From Sphingorhabdus sp. Alg239-R122 (GTDB taxonomy: Bacteria; Pseudomonadota; Alphaproteobacteria; Sphingomonadales; Sphingomonadaceae), in assembly GCF_900537065.1 (NCBI RefSeq), contig NZ_UNRC01000001.1, forward strand, positions 248,001 to 312,000: a stretch of DNA of 64,000 bases, written 5' to 3'. Positions 32,360-42,623 of the stretch are shown here, piece by piece. Position 1 is the stretch's first letter. Each line of letters opens with the position of its first letter. The position numbers were made by a program, and so were the translations under genes. Below the pieces are notes generated by a model, which was not told the origin of the DNA, did no database searches, and worked only from the letters and a program-made list of their open reading frames with translations.

Positions 32360-32992
32360 TTATGCACCCGCAAAAACCTCGTTAAATTCCCGTACCGCAA
32401 TCGCCGGGCCATCCGCATGTTTCCACACACCTCCTGAAACCGCCAGAAAATCGGCCCCCGCCGCTATAAGCGGCCGTGCGTTGGCGACCGTTATGCCGCC
32501 AATGGCAACACAAGGTATCTCGACCATCCCCGACCACCATGATAGTAATTCATGGTCCGCCTGATGCTGCGTATCTTTCGTCTCGCTCGGATAAAACGCG
32601 CCAAAGGCAACATAGTCCGCCCCGGCCTCACCTGCTTCCAGTGCCAGATGACGGCTATCATGACAGGTGATACCGATCTGCACATCGCGGCCCAGACGTT
32701 CACGAGCCTCAGCGAGCTCACCGTCTCCCTGCCCCAGATGCACACCATCCGCGTTAAGCCGTGCTGCCAGCGCAATATCATCATTGACGATAAATGCGGT
32801 GTCATATTCTGCGCATATAGTCTGTAATGGTGCGGCAAACCGCGCGGCCGTATGCTGGTCCAACCCTTTCACGCGAAACTGAAATGCTGCGACAGGTGCC
32901 GCCGACAATGCTTCGCGCAAACGGTCCGGGAAATCACCGCCCGTTTCAAGCGGTGATATAATGTAAAGCTGACAGGCAGGATCCGCACTCAT
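32360..32992 (-). CDS. thiE: Thiamine-phosphate synthase family protein
   Basis: TIM-barrel enzyme joining the pyrimidine and thiazole phosphates to thiamine phosphate. The 210-residue protein shows FQFRVKG (substrate pyrophosphate region), FIVNDDIALAARLNADGVHLGQGD, GITCHDSRHLALEAGEAGADYVAFGAF and IGGITVANA. It starts 9 bases after the fba stop, so it belongs to the tkt-gap-pgk-fba transcript; thiamine pyrophosphate is the cofactor of transketolase encoded at the head of that transcript. A TenI-like role cannot be excluded. Confidence 0.88.
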   Translation of the reverse strand: MSADPACQLYIISPLETGGDFPDRLREALSAAPVAAFQFRVKGLDQHTAARFAAPLQTICAEYDTAFIVNDDIALAARLNADGVHLGQGDGELAEARERLGRDVQIGITCHDSRHLALEAGEAGADYVAFGAFYPSETKDTQHQADHELLSWWSGMVEIPCVAIGGITVANARPLIAAGADFLAVSGGVWKHADGPAIAVREFNEVFAGA

Positions 32993-33001
32993 ATGCGCCC
33001 C

Positions 33002-33889
33002 CTAGGTTGCAGACGCTTCGTAAATCTGCTCAATCGCGCCGCCCAGTGAGGCGTCAAAGTCGCCATCACCCATTTGGTGGCGCAGATCCTGGAGCAATGC
33101 ACGGGAGAAGCTCGCAATCATACCGGGATTTTTGGCAAGCTCAGTGCATGCCTCATCACGTTCAAACCCGCCGGAAAGGGCTACTACGCGCGCCACACGC
33201 GGATGATTTACAAGCGGCGCATAAAGCCCGGCTTGCTCCGGAATGGAAAGCTTCAGCATAACCTTGCGGTCTTCGGGTAATGCATCAAGTGCCTTTTTTA
33301 GCTCCTCAAACAAAATGACGTCCGCCGCACCGCGTTCTGCACTCTTGATCGATACTTCAGGTTCGATAATCGGCATCAAACCATGATCCAATATACGCGA
33401 TGCCACTTCAAACTGCTGCTGCACAATCCCCGCAATGCCGGCATGCGAAGCAAGATTAATCACCGAACGCATTTTTGTGCCGAAAATACCCTTTTCCTTG
33501 GCACGCTCCAACAACTCATCAAGGCCAGGTATCGGTTTCATCATCTGTACACCGTCAGCTTCATTTTCCAGACCCTTGTCGACTTTCAGGAACGGTACCA
33601 CGCCGCGTTCCCACAACAGTTTGGCTACAGATTGACCGCCCGCTTCACCATCCATGGTTTTTTCAAACAGGATTGCGCCGATAACTTTCTCACCATTAAA
33701 GCAGGGCGCGGTGACAATGCGGCTGCGCATATCGTGAATAAGCGCGAACATCTCATCATCATTAGTATAGGCATCTTCTTCAACGCCGTACCCGCGAAGC
33801 GCCTTTGGCGTGGAACCCCCGCTCTGATCGAGCGCGGCAATAAAACCTGCGCCTTTTTCGATTTTTTCCATCATTTCGGAATTATGCAT
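33002..33889 (-). CDS. Class I fructose-bisphosphate aldolase
   Basis: Schiff-base aldolase of glycolysis and gluconeogenesis, about 295 residues. ALDQSGGSTPKAL at the N-terminus, the KVDKGL and EPEVSI stretches and the Lys in MLKLSIPE (Schiff base) mark the short bacterial class I fructose-bisphosphate aldolase family. The ATG at 33889 (MHNSEMMEK) is preceded by GAGGA; the longer frame to 33943 is not needed. It lies between pgk and thiE in one operon. Confidence 0.92.
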   Translation of the reverse strand: MHNSEMMEKIEKGAGFIAALDQSGGSTPKALRGYGVEEDAYTNDDEMFALIHDMRSRIVTAPCFNGEKVIGAILFEKTMDGEAGGQSVAKLLWERGVVPFLKVDKGLENEADGVQMMKPIPGLDELLERAKEKGIFGTKMRSVINLASHAGIAGIVQQQFEVASRILDHGLMPIIEPEVSIKSAERGAADVILFEELKKALDALPEDRKVMLKLSIPEQAGLYAPLVNHPRVARVVALSGGFERDEACTELAKNPGMIASFSRALLQDLRHQMGDGDFDASLGGAIEQIYEASAT

Positions 33890-33953
33890 CACTATGTCCT
33901 CTTGAATGATTGGCCGTGACGACCAGAATATCTTATACTTCACCTAAAATATC

Positions 33954-35147
33954 TTATGTCTCTAACGCCTTTACGCCTGGCAATTCCTTGCCTTCCATCC
34001 ATTCCAGGAAAGCTCCACCCGCGGTAGAAACAAAACTGAAATCGCCTGCTGCGCCTGCATGATTGAGTGCTGCGACCGTATCTCCGCCGCCCGCCACGGA
34101 CACCAGAGACCCTTCACGGGTCAGCGCCGCCGCCGTTTGCGCCAACGCCACTGTTGCCCGGTCAAACGGTTCAATTTCAAAAGCGCCCAACGGGCCGTTC
34201 CACACCAGTGTCTTGCAGGTTTTGAGTACATCAGACAGTGCTTCCACCGCTGCCATACCAATATCAAGGATCATTTCGTCACTGCCCACTTCATGGACAT
34301 TCACGGTGCGATTTTCGGCTCCTGCCGCAAATTCCCCTGCTACGACGACATCGTAGGGAAGGTGCACGGTGCAACTTGCCGCATCGGCGACATCCATGAT
34401 GCGGTTTGCCGTATCGGTAAGATCATGCTCACACAGTGAGTTGCCCACATCCACGCCGCGTGCCGCCAAAAATGTATTGGCCATCCCACCGCCGATAATC
34501 AAGTGATCGACCTTGGCAACCAGATGCGTCAACACATCCAGTTTCGTGGAAACCTTGGCGCCGCCAACAACAGCGGCCACCGGGTGTTCAGGATCGCCGA
34601 GCGCAGCTTCCAGCGCCCTGAGTTCGGCTTCCATCGCGCGCCCTGCAAAAGCGGGTAACGCATGCGCCAGGCCTTCTGTTGTGACATGCGCCCGATGCGC
34701 AGTGGAAAAGGCATCATTTACATAAAAATCACCCAGCGCCGCCATTTGTGAGACAAGCGCCGGGTCATTTTTCTCTTCGCCAGGGTAAAAACGGCTGTTT
34801 TCCAGTACCGTGATGCTGCCATTGGCAAGCGCATCAATGGCGTGGCGTTCGGGCGATGCCAGAAAACCGATATGACGCCCCAGCACTTTTCCCAGCGCTT
34901 CTGCTACAGGGCGCAGCGAAAGATCTTCTGAAGCATGTCCCTTGGGCCGTCCGAAATGGGCGAGCACCAGCACCTTGGCATGGGCATCCGCCAGTTCGGT
35001 AAGTGTCGCCATGGTAGCGCGCAGCCGTGTATCATCGCTGACACTGCCATCATCATGCACCGGCACGTTCAGGTCTTCACGGACAAGCACCGGCTTGCCC
35101 GCAATGTCGTGCATGTCATCCAGTGTACTGAAGCGCTGTGCCGCCAT
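33954..35147 (-). CDS. pgk: Phosphoglycerate kinase
   Basis: Glycolytic kinase producing ATP from 1,3-bisphosphoglycerate. The 397-residue two-domain protein shows [11 protein letters not shown] at the N-terminus, [21 protein letters not shown] (about 194-206) and the nucleotide loop [11 protein letters not shown]. It follows gap after 15 bases. Confidence 0.96.
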   Translation of the reverse strand: MAAQRFSTLDDMHDIAGKPVLVREDLNVPVHDDGSVSDDTRLRATMATLTELADAHAKVLVLAHFGRPKGHASEDLSLRPVAEALGKVLGRHIGFLASPERHAIDALANGSITVLENSRFYPGEEKNDPALVSQMAALGDFYVNDAFSTAHRAHVTTEGLAHALPAFAGRAMEAELRALEAALGDPEHPVAAVVGGAKVSTKLDVLTHLVAKVDHLIIGGGMANTFLAARGVDVGNSLCEHDLTDTANRIMDVADAASCTVHLPYDVVVAGEFAAGAENRTVNVHEVGSDEMILDIGMAAVEALSDVLKTCKTLVWNGPLGAFEIEPFDRATVALAQTAAALTREGSLVSVAGGGDTVAALNHAGAAGDFSFVSTAGGAFLEWMEGKELPGVKALET

Positions 35148-35162
35148 TTCTCCGCCCCAGCC

Positions 35163-36170
35163 TTACAGCAGACCTGCCATAACGCCGGCAGTGTCGATCA
35201 TGCGGTTGGAAAAGCCCCATTCATTGTCATACCAGCTCACCACACGGGCCAGTTTGCCTTCCATGACAGTGGTTTCCAGACTGTCGACTGTTGAGCTCGC
35301 GGGGAAATGGTTGAAGTCTGAGCTGACCAGCGGCTGTTCAGTATAATAGAGAACGCCCTTCATCGCGCCTTCTGACGCCGCTTTCAGTGCAGCATTCAGT
35401 TCTTCCGCCGAAGTATCGCGGCCTGGTGTGAACACGAGATCAATCAGGCTAACATTGGGTGTCGGCACGCGCACAGAGGAACCGTCCAGCTTGCCATTCA
35501 GTTCAGGCAGCACCAGACCGACAGCACGCGCCGCGCCCGTTGTGGTAGGAATCATGTTTTGCGCCCCGCCGCGCGCGCGGCGCATGTCAGAATGCATCTG
35601 GTCGAGCATACGCTGGTCATTGGTATAGCTGTGGATAGTGGTCATGAAACCGCGTTCAATACCCACGGTATCGTTTAGTACCTTAGCCACGGGGGCAAGG
35701 CAGTTGGTGGTGCAGCTAGCGTTGGACACGATGACGTCCTCAGCAGTTAGGTTGTCATGATTTACGCCATAGACTACTGTTTTTGTAACGTTTTTAGCCG
35801 GTGCAGAAATAAGAACACGCTTGGCGCCCGCATCAAGGTGTGGCTTGGCGGCCTCATGCGACTGAAAAAAGCCGGTGCACTCAAGCACGAGATCAATCCC
35901 CATCTCACCATGCGGCAATTTGCCGGGCTCGCGTTCAGATGTCACCGCAATTTTCTTACCATTGACCGTGATGCTGCTACCGTCGGTTGTCACTTCACCC
36001 GGAAAGCGGCCATGGGTGGAATCATATTGGAAAAGCAGTGCATTGGCTTTGGCGTCCGCGAGATCGTTGATCGCAACCAACTCAAGATCATGGTCATCAC
36101 GTTCCAATATCGCGCGAGCGACGAGACGTCCGATTCGGCCAAAGCCGTTAATTGCTACTTTTACTGACAT
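35163..36170 (-). CDS. gap: Glyceraldehyde-3-phosphate dehydrogenase, type I
   Basis: Tetrameric NAD-dependent oxidoreductase of glycolysis; 335 residues. The Rossmann motif NGFGRIGR is at the N-terminus, Asp36 after the second strand favours NAD over NADP, and the catalytic Cys153 sits in SNASCTTNC. It is 44 bases downstream of tkt. Confidence 0.97.
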   Translation of the reverse strand: MSVKVAINGFGRIGRLVARAILERDDHDLELVAINDLADAKANALLFQYDSTHGRFPGEVTTDGSSITVNGKKIAVTSEREPGKLPHGEMGIDLVLECTGFFQSHEAAKPHLDAGAKRVLISAPAKNVTKTVVYGVNHDNLTAEDVIVSNASCTTNCLAPVAKVLNDTVGIERGFMTTIHSYTNDQRMLDQMHSDMRRARGGAQNMIPTTTGAARAVGLVLPELNGKLDGSSVRVPTPNVSLIDLVFTPGRDTSAEELNAALKAASEGAMKGVLYYTEQPLVSSDFNHFPASSTVDSLETTVMEGKLARVVSWYDNEWGFSNRMIDTAGVMAGLL

Positions 36171-36214
36171 TATTTCAGCTCCTTAAATTCCAAATTTCAT
36201 AAATAATGTAAACT

Positions 36215-38182
36215 TTAAACCAATACATCCCTGATTTTCTGCGCGACCTGCTCCGCCGTCAGGCCGAATTTTTCGAACAGGTCATCAATAGGTGCGGATG
36301 CACCAAAGCGATCCAGCCCAAAGCGCAGGCCGTTGCGGCCTGTATAGCGTTCCCAGCCCAAAGTGGTCCCCGCCTCTATAGATACGCGCAGCGACCCGTC
36401 TTCTGGCAATATACTGTCCTGATAAACCTGATCCTGTGCATCGAATAGCGACCAGCATGGCATTGACACGACTGCGGTAGTAACACCATCACTTTCCAGC
36501 TTTTCTGCGGTTTCCATTGCCAATGACACTTCAGACCCGGTCGCCATGATAGTCACCTGCGCCGTGCCATCAGCTTCTTTCAGCCGGTACGCGCCCTTTG
36601 CACATTGATTGTCGCTTTTTTCAAGCCGCAGCTGCGGCACACCTTGCCGTGTCAGCGCCAATACGGACGGCCTGTCCTGCGCTTTGAGAGCCAACTCCCA
36701 GCATTCGGCTGTTTCAATCACATCTGCAGGCCGGAAGACATGGACATTCGGCACCATACGCAAGCTCATGACATGCTCGATCGGTTGGTGGGTTGGTCCA
36801 TCTTCGCCCAAACCAATGCTGTCATGCGTCATAACGTAGATAACGCGCTGCTGCTGGATCGCGGACAGGCGGATGGCCGAACGGCAATAATCGGTAAAGA
36901 CCAGAAACGTTCCGCCATAAGGAATCACACCGCCATGCAACGCCATGCCGTTCATAGCCGCTGCCATGCCGAATTCACGAATGCCATAATACACATAACG
37001 CCCGGAATAATCATCTGACGTCATGACGCCCAGATCACCCGTTTTCGTATTATTTGAACCAGTTAAGTCAGCTGAACCGCCAATAGTTTCCGGAATGGCT
37101 GCGTTGATTTCATTCAACGCCATTTCTGAAGCCTTACGTGTCGCCACTTTTTTAGGTTCGGCAATCAGGCCATCCAGATAGCTTTCCAGCGAGAATGTAT
37201 CTGGCAGCTCACCCGCCATACGCCGCGTAAATTCATCTGCCTGTGCATGGCCGGAAAGCTTATCTTTCCATGCAGCATGGGCATCACGGCCGCAATCGCC
37301 AAATGTGCTCCAGCTCTCCACAATGTCGGCAGGAACTTCAAACGGTGCATGCGGCCAATCCAATAGATCGCGTGCACCGGCAATTTCCTCTTCACCAAGC
37401 GGTGCACCGTGCGTCGCAGATGTACCCTGTTTGGTGGGTGCACCCTTGCCGATGATCGTTGCACAGGCGATCAGTGACGGACGCGGATCGGCAAGCGCTT
37501 CGTCTATCGCAGCCTTGATTGATGCCTCGTCATGGCCGTCACAATCTACGACATGCCAGCCTGTTGCCGCGTAACGTGCGCGGATATCTTCGCTGGTCGA
37601 CAGGTCAGTCGCACCATCAATGGTGATCTTATTATCATCCCACAGCACATTAAGCCGCCCCAGCCCAAGATGCCCAGCCAAACCAATGGCTTCGTGATTG
37701 ATACCTTCCATCAGGCAACCATCACCAGCAATAACCCATGTCCTATGGTCGACAAGGTCATCATCAAACCCGCTATTCAGGTGTCGTTCGGCCATTGCCA
37801 TGCCCACGGCCATGGCAAGCCCCTGCCCCAGCGGGCCAGTGGTCAATTCCACCCCGGCAAGCTCGAAATTTTCAGGATGCCCAGCGCAGGGACTTGATAA
37901 CTGGCGGAAATTGCGGATTTCATCCATGGTCGGATGTGCATATCCCGTCAGGTGCAACAGCGAATAGATCAGCATCGAACCATGACCAGCAGAAAGCACA
38001 AAACGATCACGGTCGGCCCAATCGGGCGCAGCCGGGTCGAATTTCAGGTAATCACGGTAGAGCACGGTCGCGACATCGGCCATCCCCATGGGCATACCTG
38101 GATGTCCACTATTAGCGGCCTGCACCGCGTCCATGGACAGTGCCCGGATGGCGTTGGACAAGTCATGAAAGGCTACTGTCAT
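36215..38182 (-). CDS. tkt: Transketolase
   Basis: Thiamine-pyrophosphate enzyme of the pentose phosphate pathway, 655 residues. The N-terminal AANSGHPGMPMG and SAGHGSMLIYSLLHLTGY, the TPP motif GDGCLMEGINHEA, and THDSIGLGEDGPTHQPIEH (pyrimidine domain) are standard. It heads the operon tkt-gap-pgk-fba-thiE. Confidence 0.97.
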   Translation of the reverse strand: MTVAFHDLSNAIRALSMDAVQAANSGHPGMPMGMADVATVLYRDYLKFDPAAPDWADRDRFVLSAGHGSMLIYSLLHLTGYAHPTMDEIRNFRQLSSPCAGHPENFELAGVELTTGPLGQGLAMAVGMAMAERHLNSGFDDDLVDHRTWVIAGDGCLMEGINHEAIGLAGHLGLGRLNVLWDDNKITIDGATDLSTSEDIRARYAATGWHVVDCDGHDEASIKAAIDEALADPRPSLIACATIIGKGAPTKQGTSATHGAPLGEEEIAGARDLLDWPHAPFEVPADIVESWSTFGDCGRDAHAAWKDKLSGHAQADEFTRRMAGELPDTFSLESYLDGLIAEPKKVATRKASEMALNEINAAIPETIGGSADLTGSNNTKTGDLGVMTSDDYSGRYVYYGIREFGMAAAMNGMALHGGVIPYGGTFLVFTDYCRSAIRLSAIQQQRVIYVMTHDSIGLGEDGPTHQPIEHVMSLRMVPNVHVFRPADVIETAECWELALKAQDRPSVLALTRQGVPQLRLEKSDNQCAKGAYRLKEADGTAQVTIMATGSEVSLAMETAEKLESDGVTTAVVSMPCWSLFDAQDQVYQDSILPEDGSLRVSIEAGTTLGWERYTGRNGLRFGLDRFGASAPIDDLFEKFGLTAEQVAQKIRDVLV

Positions 38183-38384
38183 TGCGGATTATCCCCAAAT
38201 TTGCGTGCCATGCCGTGCACAGCATCGGGCAAGGCCGATTCGCCCGTTCGGCCCTATCATTTGCGGGGCCGCGTAGCTGCCGTCAAGGCTAGCTTTCCCG
38301 CCATCAACAGAAAAGTTAACAGTTTTTATGGCTATCCACAGCTCAGGATTTGGAAAGGCACGATTTTCCTGCTATTTGTTAATT

Positions 38385-38612
38385 ATGACTGATAGTTATA
38401 CCGACAACGACCGCATGAATGCGGCACTGGAGCAACTTGAACGCGCACTGGGTCGTGTTGAGTCGGCTACGGCAAAATTGCGAAAAGACGCAAATGCTGC
38501 ACCGCACACCAATGCAAGCGATGAAGAATTGACCGATTTAAAAAAACGTCACAAGATTTTACGTGATGCTGCTGAAAAAGCCATCAGCCAGATTGATCAG
38601 ATTACTCAGTAG
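38385..38612 (+). CDS. Small coiled-coil protein upstream of zapA
   Basis: A 75-residue acidic/basic helical protein (MTDSYTDNDRMN...) with a heptad-like pattern through NAALEQLERALGRVESATAKL and a second helix LKKRHKILRDAAEKAI. It begins at ATG 38385, 42 bases before zapA. No family recognised; the position suggests a division-related helper of ZapA, which is an inference. Confidence 0.6.
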   Translation: MTDSYTDNDRMNAALEQLERALGRVESATAKLRKDANAAPHTNASDEELTDLKKRHKILRDAAEKAISQIDQITQ

Positions 38613-38654
38613 ACCAGATTATTTAACCCGGATTATCGAAAAAGTGAGCCGACC

Positions 38655-38996
38655 ATGCCTGACGTTTCCATTACCATTGCCGACCGCCAGTTCAAGCTGA
38701 CCTGCGGTGAAGGTGAAGAACAGCAACTGGAAAACCTTGGCCGCGTGGTGGATGAAACCGCACGCAAAGCGGGATATAGCAGCCAGGCTCTGACTGAAAG
38801 CCGCATGCTGCTGTTCACTTCGCTATTGCTTGCTGATCAGCTGGATGAACTACAAAATGCGAAAGGCAGTGCGGTAAGCGCACCGCCGGCTCCTGAAACA
38901 CCGCACGACAGCATTGCCGCCAAAGCGGTGGAAAAACTGGCCCGACGCATGGAAAAACTTGCATCATCCCTTGAGGAAACCGCTGGCGTCTCCTAA
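38655..38996 (+). CDS. zapA: Cell division protein ZapA
   Basis: Small FtsZ-associated protein that bundles Z-ring filaments; 113 residues. The N-terminal VSITIADRQFKLTCGEGEE and the helical VVDETARKAGYS segment fit the ZapA family, followed by a coiled-coil and a low-complexity tail. The order zapA, 6S RNA, 5-formyl-THF cyclo-ligase matches the arrangement in many proteobacteria. Confidence 0.9.
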   Translation: MPDVSITIADRQFKLTCGEGEEQQLENLGRVVDETARKAGYSSQALTESRMLLFTSLLLADQLDELQNAKGSAVSAPPAPETPHDSIAAKAVEKLARRMEKLASSLEETAGVS

Positions 38997-39000
38997 ATCA

Positions 39001-39170
39001 TGTCAGACGGGTACTGCTTCGTACGAGCTGATAAGAACATCCCTGAGGCGATATATCAAACTAGGGAGCTGTCCCTGACTGGACCGTGGTCCGGATTACA
39101 TGGCCCCCACCTGACGTCTTGGCGTCAGAGGTTGTTCCTGCAAACGGCCAAGGCGGTCCCGTCACCCACC
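39001..39170 (+). ncRNA. ssrS: 6S RNA
   Basis: The roughly 225-base gap between zapA and the 5-formyl-THF cyclo-ligase gene is where 6S RNA is encoded in many proteobacteria. A closing stem GACGGG (39006-39011) / CCCGTC (39158-39163) is visible, with inner pairings (GAACA with TGTTC) and a strong hairpin CTGACG-CGTCAG (39111-39128), consistent with the long bulged rod of 6S RNA that mimics an open promoter and sequesters sigma70 RNA polymerase. Exact ends are approximate. Confidence 0.75.
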
Positions 39171-39225
39171 CTTTCCCGCGCATATTGCATGGATTTCAGC
39201 AATCTGGAGCATTAAATAGCCTTTC

Positions 39226-39825
39226 ATGACAGAAACGCCCGACCTGAAACGTGCCTTGCGCCGTGAAATGCGGAAAAAGCGACAGGATTTTGTAAACGCT
39301 TTACCTGATTCCGTGCGCGCGCTTGTGTTCAGAGTGCCGCCACCTCCAGTGCATTACTTGATGCAGCAAGCGCGCTGTATAGGCATTTACATCGCCAGAT
39401 CATATGAAGCACCGACACACCATTATACCGAATTCATGCACGAAAATGGTCTGCCTATGGCGGCGCCCTATTTTGCGGATAATGACAGTAAAATGGAATT
39501 CCGCAGCCACGGTTATGAAAACTCGCTTGAATCAGGGCCATTTCATATCATGCAGCCAAAACCCTCTGCACGCATCATCGTACCCGAACTTCTGATCGTG
39601 CCCCTTGTGGCCTATAATGGGCGGATGCAACGACTTGGTCAGGGCGGCGGGCATTATGACCGCTATCTGGCCGAAAATCCTGGCACCAAGACTATTGGTC
39701 TTGCCTGGACAGCACAGGAACATGACAATATTCCTGTGGAAGCACATGATCAACCACTTGATATGATTATCACACAGGCCAGCATCATCGAGGCTGAGCA
39801 CGCTTCACGGGGAGAAAAACGGTAA
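39226..39825 (+). CDS. 5-formyltetrahydrofolate cyclo-ligase
   Basis: ATP-dependent enzyme converting 5-formyl-THF to 5,10-methenyl-THF. The 199-residue protein has the N-terminal basic LKRALRREMRKKRQDF, the middle FVP-type region (IVPELLIVPLVAYN) and the diagnostic LGQGGGHYDRYL. It overlaps the next gene by one base and follows the 6S RNA, as ygfA does in E. coli. Confidence 0.93.
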   Translation: MTETPDLKRALRREMRKKRQDFVNALPDSVRALVFRVPPPPVHYLMQQARCIGIYIARSYEAPTHHYTEFMHENGLPMAAPYFADNDSKMEFRSHGYENSLESGPFHIMQPKPSARIIVPELLIVPLVAYNGRMQRLGQGGGHYDRYLAENPGTKTIGLAWTAQEHDNIPVEAHDQPLDMIITQASIIEAEHASRGEKR

Positions 39826-40049
39826 TGGAACCCACATGGCGTAAACCGGTTGGCATATTAGCGATTTTGCTATTAATCACCATTTGGTGTGTGCTGGTGG
39901 TGACAGTTGTCGGATGGATAGGCGGTATGCACGTTCTGCTGCAGATTTTGATCTATCTGGTGACAGGCATTATCTGGATATTACCGCTTAGACCATTGAT
40001 GATATGGATGGAAACCGGGTACTTTAAAGCCCCGGAAGATAAACAATAA
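39825..40049 (+). CDS. DUF2842 family membrane protein
   Basis: A 74-residue protein with two hydrophobic helices (about 8-30 and 37-55) and the family end WILPLRPLMIWMETG. The function of DUF2842 is unknown. Its ATG overlaps the stop codon of the preceding gene, so it is translationally coupled to it. Confidence 0.82.
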   Translation: MEPTWRKPVGILAILLLITIWCVLVVTVVGWIGGMHVLLQILIYLVTGIIWILPLRPLMIWMETGYFKAPEDKQ

Positions 40050-40082
40050 CGATATTTTGAGGGAGGAGCACCACTGAAACAG

Positions 40083-40159
<77 letters not shown>

Positions 40160-40208
40160 ATTACTGCTGGAGCGCGGCAATTAAGTGAGAGCCGCGCTGC
40201 TGTCAACA

Positions 40209-41375
40209 TTAGTTTGAATTTTTTTCTCCATTAGCTGCATTTTTTTCAGATGCAGCCCCTCCCGGCCCGTGCTTTGTCAATGTTCCTGCTTCAAACAGGA
40301 AGCCAGCAATATCCGGCGTTCCGGCCGCGGCAATGACCGTCTGAATAATGATAAGCAGCGGCACCGCGAGCAATGCGCCCGGTGTGCCCCATATCCATGT
40401 CCAGAAACTGAGCGATATCAGTATCAGCAACGGGTTCACGGTAAGCCGCCGGCCAAGCACAGTGGGCGTTATGATATTTGCCTCAACAGCATTGAAACCA
40501 ATCTGGACCAATGCGGGCAACATGGCCAGCCATAGGCTGTCAAATGTCATCAGTCCCCCGAGTGCAAGCAGGATTGCGGTCAATATCGGTCCCAGATACG
40601 GTACGAAATTGAGTAATGCGACAATGCCGCCCCACATGGCGGGAGAATCCATGCCTATCGCCCACAGTACAATCGCTACAGCTGCGCCCAGCATGATGTT
40701 GATGAATGTGATGGTGACAAGATAGGCCGATGTTGCCGAAACCACATTCTGGATAACGCGTGCCGTCGTAAGTGCCCCGGTAAAACTGCCCCTGCTGTTA
40801 ATTGTGTTCTCGCGCAGCCGTGTCCAGCCTGACAGGAAAAAGAATATCACCAATATGACAAAGAACATCTGCACTGCGACAGTAGGCGCGGAACTCGCCA
40901 CCAGATCCACTAGCGATGTGGGTGAATCCACCGTAACAGTCTGCATCTCTGCAACGGGGCCGGCTGTGATCATTTTTGCCGTGTCATCGATAAATTTTTG
41001 CAAGTCAGAATAAAACTTAATTAATGGTTCTAAATTATTCATAATTTGAGGTATTTTAGAAGGTAAATTTACAAACCAGTCCGTTGCCGGGACAATGATG
41101 AGCGCTAAGGCTCCATTTGCCACCAGCAGGAATAATATCACGCAGAAGCTTGCTGCCAGCGCGGAAGGTATCCGCCTCCGCTCAAGCCATTCGAGCGCAG
41201 GAACCAACGCAATGGAAATAACGATAGCAATTGTCATCGGCAGGAAGAACTCGGCTCCCGCCATCAGCGCAAAGGGCAATGCAATAATCAGCCCTACCCC
41301 GCCAATCAGCGCAAGCGATGCCAAAAGCCTGTCACGCCGAAGCTCATCATCATCCTGATTTTCGTCTTCTGTCAT
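40209..41375 (-). CDS. AI-2E family transporter (PerM-type membrane protein)
   Basis: Polytopic membrane protein of 388 residues in the family formerly called UPF0118. About eight hydrophobic segments, a large soluble loop around 90-170, and the family stretches FVPYLGPILTAILLALGG and NPLLILISLSFWTWIWGTPG are visible. Members include autoinducer-2 exporters and Na+/H+ antiporters; the substrate here is unknown. The C-terminus is hydrophilic and rich in Asn, Lys and Glu. Confidence 0.9.
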   Translation of the reverse strand: MTEDENQDDDELRRDRLLASLALIGGVGLIIALPFALMAGAEFFLPMTIAIVISIALVPALEWLERRRIPSALAASFCVILFLLVANGALALIIVPATDWFVNLPSKIPQIMNNLEPLIKFYSDLQKFIDDTAKMITAGPVAEMQTVTVDSPTSLVDLVASSAPTVAVQMFFVILVIFFFLSGWTRLRENTINSRGSFTGALTTARVIQNVVSATSAYLVTITFINIMLGAAVAIVLWAIGMDSPAMWGGIVALLNFVPYLGPILTAILLALGGLMTFDSLWLAMLPALVQIGFNAVEANIITPTVLGRRLTVNPLLILISLSFWTWIWGTPGALLAVPLLIIIQTVIAAAGTPDIAGFLFEAGTLTKHGPGGAASEKNAANGEKNSN

Positions 41376-41580
41376 AAATGCCCGCTGTTAACGAAAAAAA
41401 GCCAAGGAATGTGTATGTTTTACGCAAGTTTACAACATTTCCCTGTTTACCAGTTTCGTTACCATGCCGCTAATACAACAAAAAATCCAGCTTTTCTTAG
41501 GGATAGCGGTATGTCTTCAATAGCTGACCCGAGCATTGGCCGTTAACCGTTTCTTGGGGTTTTTCTGGGATAGCATCCCT

Positions 41581-42612
41581 ATGAACTACCAGAGATCAAA
41601 AAACTTACCCGCCATAAGATCCTCCCGCTGCCTCCCTGGCGGGCAATCATTGATGGCACCTTTTGCAGCTTTGCTGTTGCTGGGCGTTTCTTCACCAGCA
41701 TTTGCGGCAGGAACGGTCGCAGGTACCAATATCGAGAATACGGCGACGGCAAGCTATGACGGCCCGAGTGGTGAAGTGCAGATCGATTCGAACACCGTTA
41801 CAATCGTAGTTGACGAATTACTGGATGTAACCGTTACCTCAGCAGACCCCGGCGATGTCGCAACAGAGCCGGGCGCTGAAGACCAGGTCTTGAAGTTTAC
41901 CGTCACGAATACAGGCAATGGCACCGAAAAATATACACTTACCCCTGACGTAGCACGCGGCGGTGATGATTTTGACCCTACCCTTGTATCAGTTGTTATC
42001 GATACAAATGGCAACGGCGTATATGATCCGGGCGTCGATGAAATATATGCCGCGGGGACAAACGACCCCGAATTGGCACCTGATGAAACAGTTACGGTCT
42101 TTGTCATTTCAGATATCCCAGCAGCCCCAGGAGATGGCGACCGCGCGGAAGTCAACCTGTCTGCAGAGGCAGAAACGGGCACGGGCGTACCCGGCACCAG
42201 TTTCAACGGACAAGGTGATGGCGGCGGTGACGCCGTTGTCGGTACAACCGGCGCCGACGATGATGATAGCGGCTTCTTCCTTATACAGGATGCATCCGTT
42301 GCTCTTGCCAAATCGGCTTCAATTGTAGATCCGTTTGGCGGCGACAGCGCCGTGCCCGGTTCTGTCATTACCTATACACTAGTTGCAACCGTTACCGGTA
42401 GCGGCACACTGACCGGACTGGCTGTATCCGATCCGGTACCCGCAGACACTAGCTACAATGCCGAAAGCATCACTCTGGAAGGTGCATCGCTCACCGACAG
42501 CGATGCCGATGCAGATGCCGGTTCCTTTGATGGTTCCGCCATTGCGGTTGAGCTCGGCGACATTCCGGGCGGCCAGACCCGCACAGTCACATTTCAAGTC
42601 ACAATAGATTGA
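41581..42612 (+). CDS. Secreted DUF11-like protein 1
   Basis: Exported protein of about 343 residues. It has an N-terminal signal peptide ending SSPAFA before AGTVAGTN, a first beta-domain (about 60-215), a Ca-binding-like loop DTNGNGVYDPG, an acidic linker (GADDDDSGFF), and a C-terminal DUF11 domain with PGSVITYTLVATVTGSGTL and VSDPVPADTSYN, ending in a beta strand TVTFQVTID. I use the ATG at 41581; a TTG 45 bases upstream is in frame. It is the first gene of a four-gene operon and has a clear paralogue two genes downstream. DUF11 domains are common in bacterial surface and adhesion proteins; the exact role is unknown. Confidence 0.75.
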   Translation: MNYQRSKNLPAIRSSRCLPGGQSLMAPFAALLLLGVSSPAFAAGTVAGTNIENTATASYDGPSGEVQIDSNTVTIVVDELLDVTVTSADPGDVATEPGAEDQVLKFTVTNTGNGTEKYTLTPDVARGGDDFDPTLVSVVIDTNGNGVYDPGVDEIYAAGTNDPELAPDETVTVFVISDIPAAPGDGDRAEVNLSAEAETGTGVPGTSFNGQGDGGGDAVVGTTGADDDDSGFFLIQDASVALAKSASIVDPFGGDSAVPGSVITYTLVATVTGSGTLTGLAVSDPVPADTSYNAESITLEGASLTDSDADADAGSFDGSAIAVELGDIPGGQTRTVTFQVTID

Positions 42613-42623
42613 GGAGCAGCTTC

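Noticed and set aside
32993-33001. TPP riboswitch in front of thiE
   Set aside because: Only 9 bases separate fba and thiE; there is no room for a riboswitch and none is seen upstream of tkt.
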